Origin: Spirodela intermedia
Taxonomy: Eukaryota; Streptophyta; Magnoliopsida; Alismatales; Araceae
Length of the DNA stretch: 64,000 nucleotides
Assembly: GCA_902729315.2 (NCBI GenBank)
Contig: LR746264.1
Coordinates: forward strand, 9,765,878 to 9,829,877
Direction: 5' to 3'
Every line of letters begins with the position of its first letter. Positions within the stretch are counted from its first letter, which is position 1. This document shows positions 39,353 through 51,240 of the stretch, one piece after another. The notes under the pieces were generated by a model. That model saw only the letters and a list, made by a program, of their open reading frames with translations. It was not told where the DNA came from and searched no databases. The position numbers and the translations under genes were made by a program.

Positions 39353-40749
39353 TCGATGCGGATGAACCGATGCTAATCCTGCAAACGGTTGTAAGAGATT
39401 GGTACAATAATCTCCATATCATATCACAACCCTCTTCTCAATTGCATCTCAAATCAGATATGCTTCTCGATCAGTTCTTATCACACAGTTTTTTTTTTCT
39501 TCATTTGATCGACTGCCATTCTCAAGAAAATCGCGCAGTGGAGCTTGAGATGAATGTAAGAAGCTACCCACTGAGATTTATCAGAGGCCCTCTCGGGCTC
39601 CAAGAACTGCCCCTTATCTCCTCCTTCCCAGATGCTTATCATCTGTAGACTGCGTTGACTAAATCTTCATGGTGGTTAGATTGACATGAAAAATCTCCTT
39701 TTCTAGCTTTGAAATATGATTTATCACCACCTCTGGGTCAACGAGATTGGTTCTCTTTCAAGAATGGAGAGAAAGCATGAACATGACTGATTATCTTTGA
39801 TTACTTTAGATCAGCTGAATCCCAGCGTGAGAATTCTAGACTCAGCTTGCTCTGATTCATCTGGGGATGGATGGATTCGACCCACTAAGCGCTATAAGGT
39901 AGGTCATCCTCCACTTCTCAGCTGATTGCTCTTGAATACATCTGTCTGGACATTCTTCTGATTTTAGAAAGAAGTTCATGGCCGTCTCTCTTGGACCAAT
40001 GCAGTAGTTTTGACCATTATACTGCCGTAAATGGCAGCCCTTGAGGAAGGGGAGTCTCTCTCTCCTCCTCTCTCTCCCTCTCCTCTCTCTCTCTCTCCTA
40101 CTGCCGCTAGTCTGGTCAGGCATGCTGAAAACCAAAGAGGAGTTATCTCCTGGGACAATAAATTAGTTTAAGCAGTTTATATTGGAAAAAAATATGTTAA
40201 AATGAAGAAAGGATATTTTTTGTAAATATATTAGTTGGGTGGTCAAATTAAAACTCTGTACAGACGGGAGGGCTGGATTTCTTTCAAAAACCCTTGACCC
40301 GCTGTCCCATCTCTAGCATCATCAATCCGACGATGATGATGACCTACCGCCACGTGTCGGCATCCCGACGATGATTGATTAGGACGAATCCTCGACTTGG
40401 GTTGCTTGGATCCGATTCTCTACCATCTGATTCGGGACGTATTCAAGCAGAGCGGATTCTACCTCGTTGAGAATCGATTCTGGTTAGTAAAATCCAGTCG
40501 ACTATACCAAGTTAGAATTACACGGCCTACCAAGGACGAGAATAGGATCCAGCCATTCATTTGTCCGTCATCCAACGGTGTATATGCTGCCAGCGTAATG
40601 ATCCGGATCTCTTGGTTCGCCCAATCAGAGCGTATGTCCATTCGGTATATATATTCCCAGGTGGTGCTCTGTCGCTCGTCGCTTTCATCGCCTTTCTGTT
40701 AAGAAAGCTGCTGCTTCTTTTTCCTCCGTCTCGCACAGATCTCGAGGTA
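39353..40749. other. Spacer between the unknown gene and histone H2B
   Basis: The left ~300 bases are probably 3' UTR. CT-rich runs lie at 40,055-40,098. The right end is the H2B promoter. Nothing else is recognised. Confidence 0.55.
40645..40654 (+). promoter_or_regulatory. TATA box of histone H2B
   Basis: GTATATATAT about 100 bases before the ATG, with CCAATCAGA 20 bases upstream (40621), giving a compact promoter typical of histone genes. Confidence 0.65.
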
Positions 40750-41184
40750 ATGGCACCCAAGGCGGAGAAGAAGCCCGCCGCCGACACGGCAACGGAGGAG
40801 AAGAAGACGGCGGGGGAGAAGGCTCCCGCAGAGAAAAAGCTGAAGGCGGGGAAGAGGTTGCCTCCCAAGGACGCATCCGGCGAGAAGAAGAAGAAGACGA
40901 AGAAGGGCGTGGAGACGTACAAGATGTACATCTTCAAGGTGTTGAAGCAGGTCCACCCCGACATCGGCATCTCCAGCAAGGCGATGGGAATCATGAACAG
41001 CTTCATCAACGACATCTTCGAGAAGCTCGCTCAGGAGGCTTCCCGTCTTGCTCGATACAACAAGAAGCCCACCATTACCTCCCGGGAGATTCAGACCTCC
41101 GTCCGCCTCGTCCTCCCTGGCGAGCTGGCGAAGCATGCAGTATCTGAGGGCACCAAGGCGGTCACCAAGTTTACGAGCGCCTAA
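40750..41184 (+). CDS. H2B: Histone H2B
   Basis: Intronless, 144 residues. The N-terminal tail (~50 residues) is Lys/Ala/Glu-rich and starts [10 protein letters not shown], typical of plant H2B. The histone fold begins at [20 protein letters not shown] and runs through [19 protein letters not shown] to the C-terminal [12 protein letters not shown], which includes the conserved ubiquitination-site lysine context. It is a core nucleosome protein. A portion of its 3' flank is found again at 62,039-62,154. Confidence 0.98.
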   Translation: MAPKAEKKPAADTATEEKKTAGEKAPAEKKLKAGKRLPPKDASGEKKKKTKKGVETYKMYIFKVLKQVHPDIGISSKAMGIMNSFINDIFEKLAQEASRLARYNKKPTITSREIQTSVRLVLPGELAKHAVSEGTKAVTKFTSA

Positions 41185-42949
41185 TTTGGTGCCGGATCAC
41201 ATGATAGTTCAAGGCTGCCCGACACTGTAGATCTCTAGGTTTTACTTCGACACGGAGTTTGATCCCCATCATACGCCATTTCTCTCTTACCTTCTCTGAG
41301 CCACGATGATGGGAGATGTTTTTTGATACATGTACATCCCTACGCAAGATTTTTTTTCCTCGTCATGCTTTCTCGACTCTTCAATCCAAATAACTTTGCT
41401 GTTACAAGAGAGGAGGGATGAACGACTTTATGCTGTACTTGATCTTGCACCATGGTTTCCGATCAATTGTTCTCTACAGTGGATGAGATTGCAGAGTATA
41501 CATCATAAACTTACTAGATCTTCAATTGTTCTTATAAAAATTTACATTCTCGTAGAAGATCATCACCATCTTAACAAGCTCAGCCGGTGAATCGACCTAA
41601 AGCTGAACTTGAACATTAAAATCTTCGCTAATGTCTACATTCTTGATCATTGGTTTTCTAAACATATAATTTGGTGTCCGTTGTCTGCAGGTTGAACCTT
41701 TTCCAGGATGTAAATTCATAACAGCACGCAATTTCTTTGGGTATAATATCAAGAACCGAAAATTACAATGTACGACGTCTCTTCAACTGTAGCACGTGGC
41801 ATTACTCAAATCAGGGAAGAACCCTCTCGTAAGCTCCGAATTAGGATGAGATTAATGGTACGTACCACATCACCGCTGTAAATTCATTGCTCGGTTTTCC
41901 CGTACAGACTGGCATACAACCAGTCCTCCAGAGAAAAGCCAGAAGAGAGAGAGAGAGAGAGCTGATATAGCTACATACGTAGGCCTTCTTAGGTGATTGT
42001 GGGCGATGGTGACGCTATTGACCAGTTTACCGATCTCCTCGTCATTTACCGATCTACATACAACCATTGACGTGCCTAGGTTGCTCTCTGTTGTTCTTCT
42101 GACATGAACCTGAGGTCCACTCCCCGAAAAACCCATTGACTCCGTCTCCCACTATTCGTGTGATTTCTCACAGAGTTTGCTCGAGGAAAGTAGCAAGGAA
42201 GTGCTTTAGGTCTGGACAAATTAGGCATCTATTTTTTCTGGCAAGAACTAATGTGGAAGAATTCTAAATATAGAATTTATTCCGTCATTCAGCTTGAGAG
42301 AAACTAATAATGAAAAACTATATCATTCAAATATATGTAGATAAATAAATATTAATAAACAAAGTTTGATTGTTTTAATGCGTTCACTCAGCTGCTAGAA
42401 GTCTAAAGCCTCTACATATTTTTTCATTAGCTTCTGATGGGAGTGAGTTTCATGGATACATCAAGATTATACAGCAACATACGGCTTTGACTCCAAAATC
42501 AAGGCTTAGACAAGGATGAAAAAAATACATGTTTAAATCTACAAGAGCTGATTTGAATGATATTTGAATACACAAGGAATAAAATTTATTGACTTTCGTG
42601 TGTTCTTAGGGCAAAAATCAATTGGAATGTCGTTGAAGATTGAGTCAACTTGGAAAGTAAAGTCAAAATACATTAGAAACTAAGACTCTAACTCATTATT
42701 CGCTCCCTTTTTTGGGCCTAGTTTTCCTTGTAATTCATGTTTCAGTTTTCTAGAATGGTTGGCCCATCAGTTTCGAGCTTCTTTTTATGCTATTCTACTT
42801 TAGTTTTCATTATTTTGGGCCTCCAAACATTTGTTTTCCACGTTTTTACGTTTTAGTCCCCCTTGGTAATAATAATTTGAAAAAAACCCCTTTTTTTTAA
42901 CGACAATGCTTGCAACCTTTGTCTAATAATCTCAGCGTGTTCTAGGTAG

Positions 42950-42998
<49 letters not shown>

Positions 42999-43251
42999 CT
43001 TCCGGTCAAGCCCGTTGGGGATCAAGAAGATACGGACAGAGGTTTGTATGTGGCTCTGCATCGAAGCAGCGAGCGAGAGGGTTCTACGAAGCTGCGTCGT
43101 TTTCCCACAGTAGTCATTTCCCAAGGATTTCCATGCCCTGGCAATAAGGAAAAATAATAGAAAAATAATAAAAAATAATATGCCACTGTAAACGCTGAAC
43201 ATTCTTCGTAACCACGCCAATGCGAGAAGAGACTTTTGGCGATGGTAGAGA
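41185..43251. other. H2B 3' flank followed by inverted repeat material
   Basis: Up to about 41,830 this is H2B flank without genes. From about 41,870 to 42,890 the sequence is a diverged reverse-complement copy of the block at roughly 57,300-58,220 and its tandem duplicate at 59,800-60,720. Shared blocks include the CTCACAGAGTTTGCTCGAGG region at 42,165-42,190. The segment 42,838-42,993, including a (CT)n tract at 42952-42993, matches in inverted form pieces of 51,140-51,185 and 51,850-51,900. The last part, 43,085-43,251, is the duplicated DC1 3' flank. Confidence 0.7.
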
Positions 43252-43947
43252 TCAGGTAGAGAGCAGGCCAGCAATTACACTCACTGCGAAAGTCACTGGA
43301 TCCCCGAGTACGGCGGCGAGGACGACCGGAACTGCTATCTTAAACGCCTTCTTAATCTTCGCTAGATTCCCCTCGGAACGGCCCTTCTTTTCCGTGAAGA
43401 CAACCTCGGGCATCGCCATTCTCTTCTTCTCCAGAAAGTTATCCTGGAGCATATCCTTCATGCAGGATATATGAACGGCGACGGTCTTACAGCTGGAGAC
43501 GTAGCACCACGAACCCTTTCCACTCTTCCCATTCATCCAGCCGCACTTGCAGCAATTGAAGGGCATCTTCTTCTTGAGCTCCAGTTTCAGGCCCTCGTAG
43601 GAAAGGAATCGGGGGAGGTTCGCGCAGGTGGGGTGCAGGTCATTGCCGCAGTCATAGCAGTGGTAGAAGAAGCCCTTTGCAAGTTTCAGGCAGGCGTCGC
43701 AGTAGTGCTCATCGGGTATCCGGCCAGATTGCACCCGTTGGAATCTACACTCTTTGAAGAAGTCGTGCTCGAGAACCGGTTGAGGATCGGCGCAGTGGCG
43801 ATGAAGGCGGAAGGTGCAGGGCTCTTCGCACGAGTAACAGGAGTGGAACCCTAGTTCCTTGCAGCCGTTACACCGGAAAGGAGCTTTACTAGCCTTATAC
43901 TTGAGCTCCTTTCGGTCAATATCACAGATCACTGGCTGACGGCTCAT
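43252..43947 (-). CDS. Short DC1-domain protein, internally deleted paralogue
   Basis: Open frame of 231 residues from the ATG at 43947. After MSRQPV it is almost identical to the second half of the 439-residue DC1 gene at 53097-54416. DC1 zinc-binding modules: CNGCKELGFHSCYSC..HRHC, YCDACLKLAKGFFYHC..HPTC, and CCKCGWMNGKSGKGSWC. A hydrophobic C-terminal helix (AFKIAVPVVLAAVLGDPVTF) follows. DC1 proteins are plant-specific Cys/His-rich proteins; several are stress- or defence-linked. The first three residues MSR also occur at the start of the long paralogue, so the short gene looks like an internal deletion that fused the start codon region to the second half. Whether it is transcribed is unknown; the frame is intact. 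Confidence 0.75.
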   Translation of the reverse strand: MSRQPVICDIDRKELKYKASKAPFRCNGCKELGFHSCYSCEEPCTFRLHRHCADPQPVLEHDFFKECRFQRVQSGRIPDEHYCDACLKLAKGFFYHCYDCGNDLHPTCANLPRFLSYEGLKLELKKKMPFNCCKCGWMNGKSGKGSWCYVSSCKTVAVHISCMKDMLQDNFLEKKRMAMPEVVFTEKKGRSEGNLAKIKKAFKIAVPVVLAAVLGDPVTFAVSVIAGLLST

Positions 43948-44011
43948 CTTACAGAGAGGAGATGATGATACTAACACGAGGAGAGGATAGAAGGAGAGAG
44001 AGAGAGCCGAG

Positions 44012-44073
44012 GGCAAACTGCGCAAACAGTTCTGCGACGCCTGCGGGGAAGATGCGAAGGGAAGATTCTTCTA
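44012..44073 (+). pseudogene. Inverted 62-bp fragment of DC1 first half
   Basis: On the plus strand this reads in frame as KLRKQFCDACGEDAKGRFFY. It is the reverse complement of 54085-54146 in the long DC1 gene, with one mismatch seen (G for C at the Q/H codon). Its right end is the exact point where recognisable GH31 coding sequence on the minus strand stops. Confidence 0.9.
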
Positions 44074-45772
44074 TTAAACTTTGACTGTGACGGATGAAGA
44101 GTGAAGCTCGGCAACATAGTACGTCAGAAGGTATTCCCCTCGGATGAAGTCATACCCGTCGCCATCATCCTCGAAGAGAACTCCTTCGGCTCTCCCTATG
44201 AAAGAAATGGTGTTAGACTACCCTGGGAAACAAACCTTATATTTTCATGAACAATAACAAAAATGTATAGATGAGATTTTTCCTCTTTTGGCCAAGAAGT
44301 CGAGCTATAAAAGAAAAATTCCCCTGGGAACCTCGTTATTTTCCCTCTCCAAGGCAGAATCATGCGTCGGAAATGAAATAAGAACAACAATTCATGAAAA
44401 CGTGGCCTTTTCTTCTTATTTATGAAGAATAGATCAAGGAAAGAACAATGCTCCATGAATTATTTTAAGGTGTGGCAAAGAGATTGATATGTCAAAAAGA
44501 TATCCGTGAAGAATTCACAAATCAACGAGTAGGCAATGAAAAAATCACAAATAAAAAATATTTCGGCTGTTTTTTTTTTATGAATTTCAAAGAATAACCT
44601 GCTTGCATATTATTAAAATACATGCAAATGCCTATACCAATTTTCGACTGCCCTATCTCTCCATGGAAAAATCTAGGGCATCTTTGCGAATTAATTTTCA
44701 GGAAGAAAAATTTACACATAATGACAGTTTAAAAACAAAAATTAAGACATTATTAAATTTATAGATTTTTCAGAAAAATCTAAGCTCATTTTTATGTTAT
44801 GAAGAATATTGTTTCATAATCAAACATTAAGAACAGAGCTCTTGAAGGCTCTCTTTTCTCTTCTCCTTTTTTATTTTATTTTTTTATGGGGGGAGTACAG
44901 GTGGGTAAAAGGCTTCCACCATTGTTCAGGCAGACAATCTCAGTCCTCTTTCGCTCGTCAATGTCTCACAGAACCCAAAGGGCAGGAAAGGAGACTAAAA
45001 TAGAAGTTTTGGAAATGAATCTATTTGTGACCCACAAGAAAAAAAGAATTTATCGGCATTGCCATCTTCACTAATAGTGAAACTAACAATTAATTCGAAT
45101 GAAAATAAATCAAAATCAAAACCGAAAGACTGTACATGATAACAGAAGATTACCATTTTCGTCCAAAGCAATCATTAGAGACAGTTCATCAGTTCGATTT
45201 GCTTCTCCAACATGCTGAATAGCGGGGCCCATAGGAATTATTGACCCCCCTTGTAAATATAGAATTGGCAAATCCTGTGTTCAGGAAATGATTACCATAA
45301 AGTAGCGTAACCTATAAGCTAGATAAATCATATTGATAAAAACTTTAGACATAAATTTGTTGCGAGTCCTTACTGGATGTGAGTCGCAAAAATCAAAACG
45401 CAACCAGATGCCTTTTGGCAACACGAATTGCAACTCATCAGATCCTTTTTCAGGTACAGTGCTAAGAAAAAGAAGGCAATAAGAAAGTGTTCCTCTAATC
45501 AGTATAACTATTATGTGCTAATATTTCATGTAAATAATTAAAACATAGAGAAACATAGAAAGAGAATTATCAGATATTTTTCTTCTTTATCTATCATATC
45601 ACAATTTTTTCTTGTCATTTCTTCTTTTTTGTTTCATATACATATAATAAACTATATACGTCTGAAATAATGTATGGAGTAGCCAAATAAGGCTTAGCTG
45701 ATCTTATTACTTAGACAACATGAACAATTAGAACTTGTATATCACTTCTAAAATAGAAACAGGTTAATCTAT

Positions 45773-46070
45773 GTACAAGCACAATATGAAAAATGTGTTA
45801 TTCTGGTACCTAAGTTGGAAATATATCTTGACAGGGCTATTCTTCTGGGATCATACAAAAGTTGAAAGATCTTGCGAAGACAATATGCATAATGTGGTTT
45901 CCTGCTACCTAGGTTGGAAATATATCTCTACAGGGTTATTATCCTCGGATCATACAAAAGTCGGAAGGATATTACAAACACAACAGGCAAAAAACGTGTT
46001 ATTCTGCTACCTAGGTTTGAATTATATCTTGACAGGGTTATTCTTCTCGGAGCATACAAAAGTTGAAGGA
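45773..46070. repeat. Three-copy ~96-bp minisatellite in a GH31 pseudogene intron
   Basis: Three adjacent diverged copies, each containing a CTACCTAGGTTGGAAATATAT-like block followed by CAGGGTTATT and CATACAAAAGT. They lie in the intron between the exons at 45374-45461 and 46086-46155. Confidence 0.85.
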
Positions 46071-49039
46071 TAATTTATCCAATACCTTGTGCATATTAAA
46101 AGAGGACCCATGAGGAAAGAGTTTTCCACTGATCTCAGACGTGGATCCTTTGAATCTGTGTGGAAAAAATCACCCATCATTCTATGAGAACTAGACTTCT
46201 AAAGGTCATTAAGTACCAAAGATATCACCAGCCATACCAGCAAAAAGGGTAGGCGCAAGGACAGGAGTACCCTTCGTGTGAGCCATATAAAATAGAGTAT
46301 AGATGTGTGGGATAAGCCTGTAGCGTCTAAGCAGTGCTAAGCGGCATATCTCTTCACACTGTAAGGATAAAGTGATGTTAAAATTCATAATGAGAAAGTT
46401 TTTCAGTGAATATAAGCTCTTTCAAGACCCACCAAAACATTTTAACATAGAACCAAAACGGTGAACGGAAATAATGTAAACTAAAAAAATATCCATCTTA
46501 GAAATGATGAAGTATAGCTTTTTGTTATACGTCTTAGGTTTACTTCAAAAGTGAAAATTTTGCTACAGTTTCAGAGTAAATTGGCTTTCATTGCAAGTCT
46601 TGTGGCACACAATAAATCGAAATAGAAACGTAGTGAAAATGAACTTTTTAAGATGGTTTCTGAAGCAACTTGTTATCTTTTGTCGCTTTAATAAACTTTA
46701 GATAATTTATTGCATTTATTATGTCTCGAGCTCACGTATGGATTCAGCTTTCTAGGGTAAGCTTAGATTTGAGTCCTCCTCACCAACCAAAGTTGGCATT
46801 AGTTTTTCTTAAAAATGATGCCAAAAAATGAAACTTCGTTTTCATTAAACATATACTAATTTGAATGCATACATAATCCCCGAGATAATTTATGGGATGA
46901 AAACCATTTATTGATTTCAAAGGTGACGCCTTCTTGGACTTTATAAAACAAACCTAATTGACAACTTTATGAGACGAAACTCATTCGAGGACCTATATGA
47001 TGAAGCCAAGTTTACAATTTTCTATAATGAAGCCCATTTGAATGTTTATCCGATGAACCTGATCTCAAAGTTTGAGATGAAGTTCATAGTGGAGTTAATG
47101 AAGAAGCCCATTTTAAGGAAGATTAGACGATATGTGAATTATATTCTCCATGTATAAGAGCAGCAAATTTTGAAGGTTGGTCATATGACATACTGACTGA
47201 ATTAAAAAACCAAATGATGAACATTCGTAGAGGCAGTATGTTTTCAAAAGGCCAATATTCAACACTTCCGTAAGTTTCCCCAAGTGATGAAAGTTATTTA
47301 AGCACCTGACCAAAATAAAAATAAAGACTGCGGTCCTTCCTTTCCTTACTCCATTCAAAAAATTGTACCTCTCTCTCAAATAATAGTGACTACCCTCTAT
47401 TATTTGGACATAAGTACATGAGCAGCTTGTCTTCCCTGGCATTCCTAGAGGAAGATCTGAACAGGATAAGACAGCAAAAACTTGCCTCAATTCTGACCAA
47501 ATCACATACCTTCTACATCTAGCTGACCGCTATGCTTAGTATTGAGAGTTAAAAGCATCAATGCTGACTCTGGAAACTTTAAAAGTCAACCTTCCCGCTG
47601 AATTGGACGATTATTGGGCTTTGGTGTAAAAAGGGACTTTATCCCCAAGTTGGCATAAGCTTTTACGAAGATCCCAAATTGCTGTGGTAAGGCATTATAA
47701 ATTTATATACCGGAAATAACTCTACTTCTTTGTCATGGAATTTGACATCAAGACATTTTTATCTATTTTGTCTTTTTTTTTCTTGTTCTCCCCCTTCCTC
47801 CATACAGGTACATTTTGTTCACAGGAAGATTGATTTCATCAACAATTCCAAAAAAACAACAAAAACAATAACTTTATATCCACAATAAAATGCAACAATA
47901 TGATATAGCATGGTAAAGGACGAACCTCTTCTCCAAAGGACCATGGTTCATGGTCAACTGTTTTAGTTTCTGAATGACCACGAGAGAAAGGAAACATAGC
48001 GCCGATTCCCATCCATCTCCCAAACAACTTAGGAGAAGCATTCCCAGCAAAGCCACCAATATCTGGTCCGGATAATGGCTGACCCACTGAGACTCTGCCC
48101 AGGAAAATGAAACATCAAGAAACATAAGTGATGAACTCGTAGGAGACTTTGGCACATCATAAATTGTTTAAAATTTCTACACACGTCAGTGAAAAAATAG
48201 TAAAGAAAGTTAATGGATGTAAAAATAAAAGACAAAAACATGTGTTTTTTCAGGAAAACCACATGTTTAATGAGAGATCTATATAAGTAAATTAAGCTAT
48301 TGATGTATCCTCTCTTGTACTGCAGCACATTATTCAAACATCTTGGTCTTTTTACACACTTCTACGAGAGGTAATCAACACCTTTGTGCATTCAACATCT
48401 GAATGGCATAAAAAATTTCTCTGCCCCACTTGAAACAGTAGACATAGGTTGAGCTCGACTGGTGTTCGTGCTCCATCAGAGCCCCACTCCATCAGGAGAC
48501 TACCACCCTTCTCTCAGCCAAGATATTTTAAAAATAATAATCAATAATAAACTAGACAAATAAAGGACATTCATCAGAAAACAAGCTCTCTACCAACAGT
48601 AACTATGTCAATATTATTGAATTGATTACTTTTCCGTTCACAATGACCATGTTAAATGGATTCCGACATTAAGCTTGCTTTTTTCTCCAGAATATATCTG
48701 GCATCAGAAAGAAATATTTACATGGCATGATATCAATATGCACACTAAAAGCATAGAAGAATATTGGCCAATTGGGCTCACAGAACCTGTCTGATGACAG
48801 AACAATATCTCTCCTATCTGACTACTCCTTGACCAAAAAAAATTGCACCATCTCACGGAATCAGGCAAACGACTGGAAACATTCGAATAATTTAGATTCT
48901 AGGCTACCATTGCAGAAGTCTACTATGCCTAGTTGTCAGAAAGTATCAGGCATTATTATAGCATAAATGTTTAACTTTCATAAGCTCTGGCCTTCTGACT
49001 CAACCACAGCTAGAATAATTGTATCCATTGCAGAAGTCT

Positions 49040-49085
49040 ACTGTTGGTGTTTATGCATTATTATACATGCATAAACACCAACAGT
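49040..49085. repeat. Perfect 19-bp hairpin with 8-nt loop
   Basis: Left arm 49040-49058 and right arm 49067-49085 are exact reverse complements (arm starts ACTGTTGGTGTTTATGC). It lies in a GH31 pseudogene intron. The preceding CATTGCAGAAGTCTACT at 49026-49042 is also found at 48,909, 117 bases upstream. Confidence 0.9.
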
Positions 49086-50202
49086 GAATTCACTTCTCTA
49101 GAAATATAAAATCTACTTCAAATAATTGGTAATTATATAATAGAAAAATGATGTTTCTATTTAAGGGGGGCATTGAACACTTTTTTCTAGTTTAAAACTT
49201 TTAATTTCTGTATAATATGATATTATAAGATACACACCACCACAACAAGGTTATGAAAGACAGGTCATAAATTTCACAAATAAAAAGATAAATCAAAAAT
49301 ATGTCAGTGTCCCGCTAATGATTTAGATTATGCATTTCATTTATATAGATAGAAATTAAAAGAGGAGAAAACATACCAACTGAAGCACCATCGATATACT
49401 CATATGTAAATGCTCCCAATTTGCTAGGTTATCCCCGGTCCAAGTAGCAGCATACCTTTGGCTACCAATAAATCCGGCTCTAGTGAGAACAAATGGCCGT
49501 TTTTTTCCAGAAGACATCTTCATTCCTTCGTAAGTTGATCTAGCCATCAGCATACCGTAAACCTATCGTGAAACTGAGCTTAGAAAAAGGACTGCATCTC
49601 ATGTGACATCTACATTATGGAAAAGAGTGCAAGATAATTCAGTAAGAACTTGCATTATGGTAATGAGAGTGATTCTGACGACCACCCAGTTCAGCATCTC
49701 CTCTATGAATGTTGCTTTCAGGCATCGTTTTTGTTGCAACCTGGATAAATATCATTTGTCAGAATGGTGACCGCAAAAACTGGAAGTTATGAATCGTAGA
49801 GCTAAATTTTACTTTGAAAACTGCAGGTTCATTCATGTCATTCCATATGCCATCCACACCATTGGGGATGAAATCCCTCACTAGCTTTGCCCACCATACG
49901 CGTGTTTCTTCTCGTGTATAATCGGGAAAAACACAAGGTCCAGGCCATACATCCCCTAGCGATGGCACAAAAAAATTATTTAGCATTTTTAAAGATGTAA
50001 TGGCACAAGATCTGAATGCTATAGTGTGCTTACCAACAAAGGGCTTTTGATCTTCTTTTAAAATCCAAACATCATTTTCACAGCCACTGTCATAAACAAA
50101 ATAGCCTGGTTCGTGTTTAATTCCAGGATCTAGCATCCATATGGCATTGAACCCGCGGGAATGCAGTTCATCGAACAGGGAGTTTGGATCAGGGAAACGC
50201 TC

Positions 50203-50857
50203 CTGAGAAATCATTGAAGAGAAAAACTTTATGTTGATGAATAATTTAAAAATGGTTGTTTTTCATTAATGCATGAAAGGTCATGTCATTATCAAGAAAC
50301 AATCGTAAGATTCAATATGAAGCAAAAAAACTTTTTAGGATTAACCATGGACATGCTATGCAATGTGTCGAGGGTGAGGACAAGATATTTCATCAATACA
50401 TGGGTGTGTTTGCCAATGAGATGTCTACTAAGGATGAACCACGTCTGACACAATAGTTTGGCAGAGTTTTCCTCCGTTCACCCTCACTGAACCTAAAGGC
50501 CTTTCGACATTCACCCTCTCTTTTATCTTCAGACCAAAGTACAATGAAAATCCTACAGGATAAAATATATTTTTCTGCGTTGATGTGCATAAAACTAAGG
50601 AATGGGCATCAAAAACAGACTTTAAAAAAGGTCCAGTTGGAGAGGGTAAGACGCAAGTTAAGCGGAGCTAATCATACAGGACGAATGAAATAAGTAAGTT
50701 TAATGTAAAATCAATCAATCAGTAAATCATAAAACAGTAAATAAATAATAGAATAATAGATGTTTCAATGATAAGAAAATTTCAAAACTCATAGTAAAAT
50801 CCGCAGTAAGCTAAACAAATATGTTACGGAAGAGAGAGAGCCGAGGGTTACACGCAC
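50203..50857. other. Remnant GH31 intron and junction
   Basis: AT-rich, no recognised coding sequence. It ends at 50831-50847 with a GAGAGAGAGCCGAGGG block that also occurs at 43,995-44,012 on the other side of the GH31 fragment. Confidence 0.55.
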
Positions 50858-51161
50858 ACCCCCTTCTGTCTGTCTGTCTTCTCTCTCTCTCTCTCTCTCT
50901 CTTCCCTTGGTGTCACAGGTTCAGACGGCAGGAAGACCCCCCTGATTAATAGGGTGAACCTCTGCGTCAAGAACTTTTCCGTGTCTCTCGCTCTGTCTCT
51001 CTCTCTCTCTGTGTCTGCACACGAACCCACACTGGGCTTTCAATATGAGCCCATTTGAGAGAAAGAAGAGTGAGAAAAAGGGTCGTAGGGAGATAGGGCT
51101 GCTGATGTAGGACATCACTTTTTAAAAAAGGTTTTTTTTCTAATTATTATTACCAAGGGGG
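50858..51161 (+). repeat. ~300-bp repeat, copy 1 (direct copy at 61542-61820)
   Basis: Contains two (CT)n tracts and a conserved stretch from CAGACGGCAGGAAGACCCCC to TTACCAAGGGGG. It differs from 61542-61820 mainly in microsatellite length and single bases. Confidence 0.9.
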
Positions 51162-51240
51162 ACTAAAACGTAAAAACGTGGAAAACAAATGTTTGGAGGC
51201 CCAAAATAATGAAAACTAAAGTAGAATAGCATAAAAAGAA

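Larger units (their letters stand above)
44075..50202 (-). pseudogene. HGL1: Truncated GH31 alpha-glucosidase (HGL1-type), both ends missing, one frameshift
   Basis: Minus-strand exons: 50202-50034, 49955-49813, 49740-49654, 49562-49377, 48094-47926, 46358-46217, 46155-46086, 45461-45374, 45274-45154, 44195-44075. The product resembles the heteroglycan-glucosidase type of GH31. The catalytic nucleophile motif GIWNDMNEPAVF and acid/base region ATWTGDN are present. The exon upstream of ERFPDPNSLFDEL is not found in the remaining 600 bases, so roughly the first third of the protein is missing. The last exon breaks after VTVKV and runs into inverted DC1 DNA. Exon 48094-47926 is 169 bases between two phase-0 introns, one base too long, because of an extra base near 48082 (between SLSG and QPLSGPDIGG). 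The intron after 49654 has a GC donor (GCAAGT). About 430 of ~990 codons remain. Confidence 0.88.

Noticed and set aside
45771-46073. 100-residue frame with three internal repeats
   Set aside because: It lies in an intron of the GH31 pseudogene and stays open only because the minisatellite unit happens to be near a multiple of three.
44075-50202. Intact alpha-glucosidase gene
   Set aside because: The first third is absent, exon 48094-47926 has a frame-breaking extra base, and the 3' end stops at foreign DNA.
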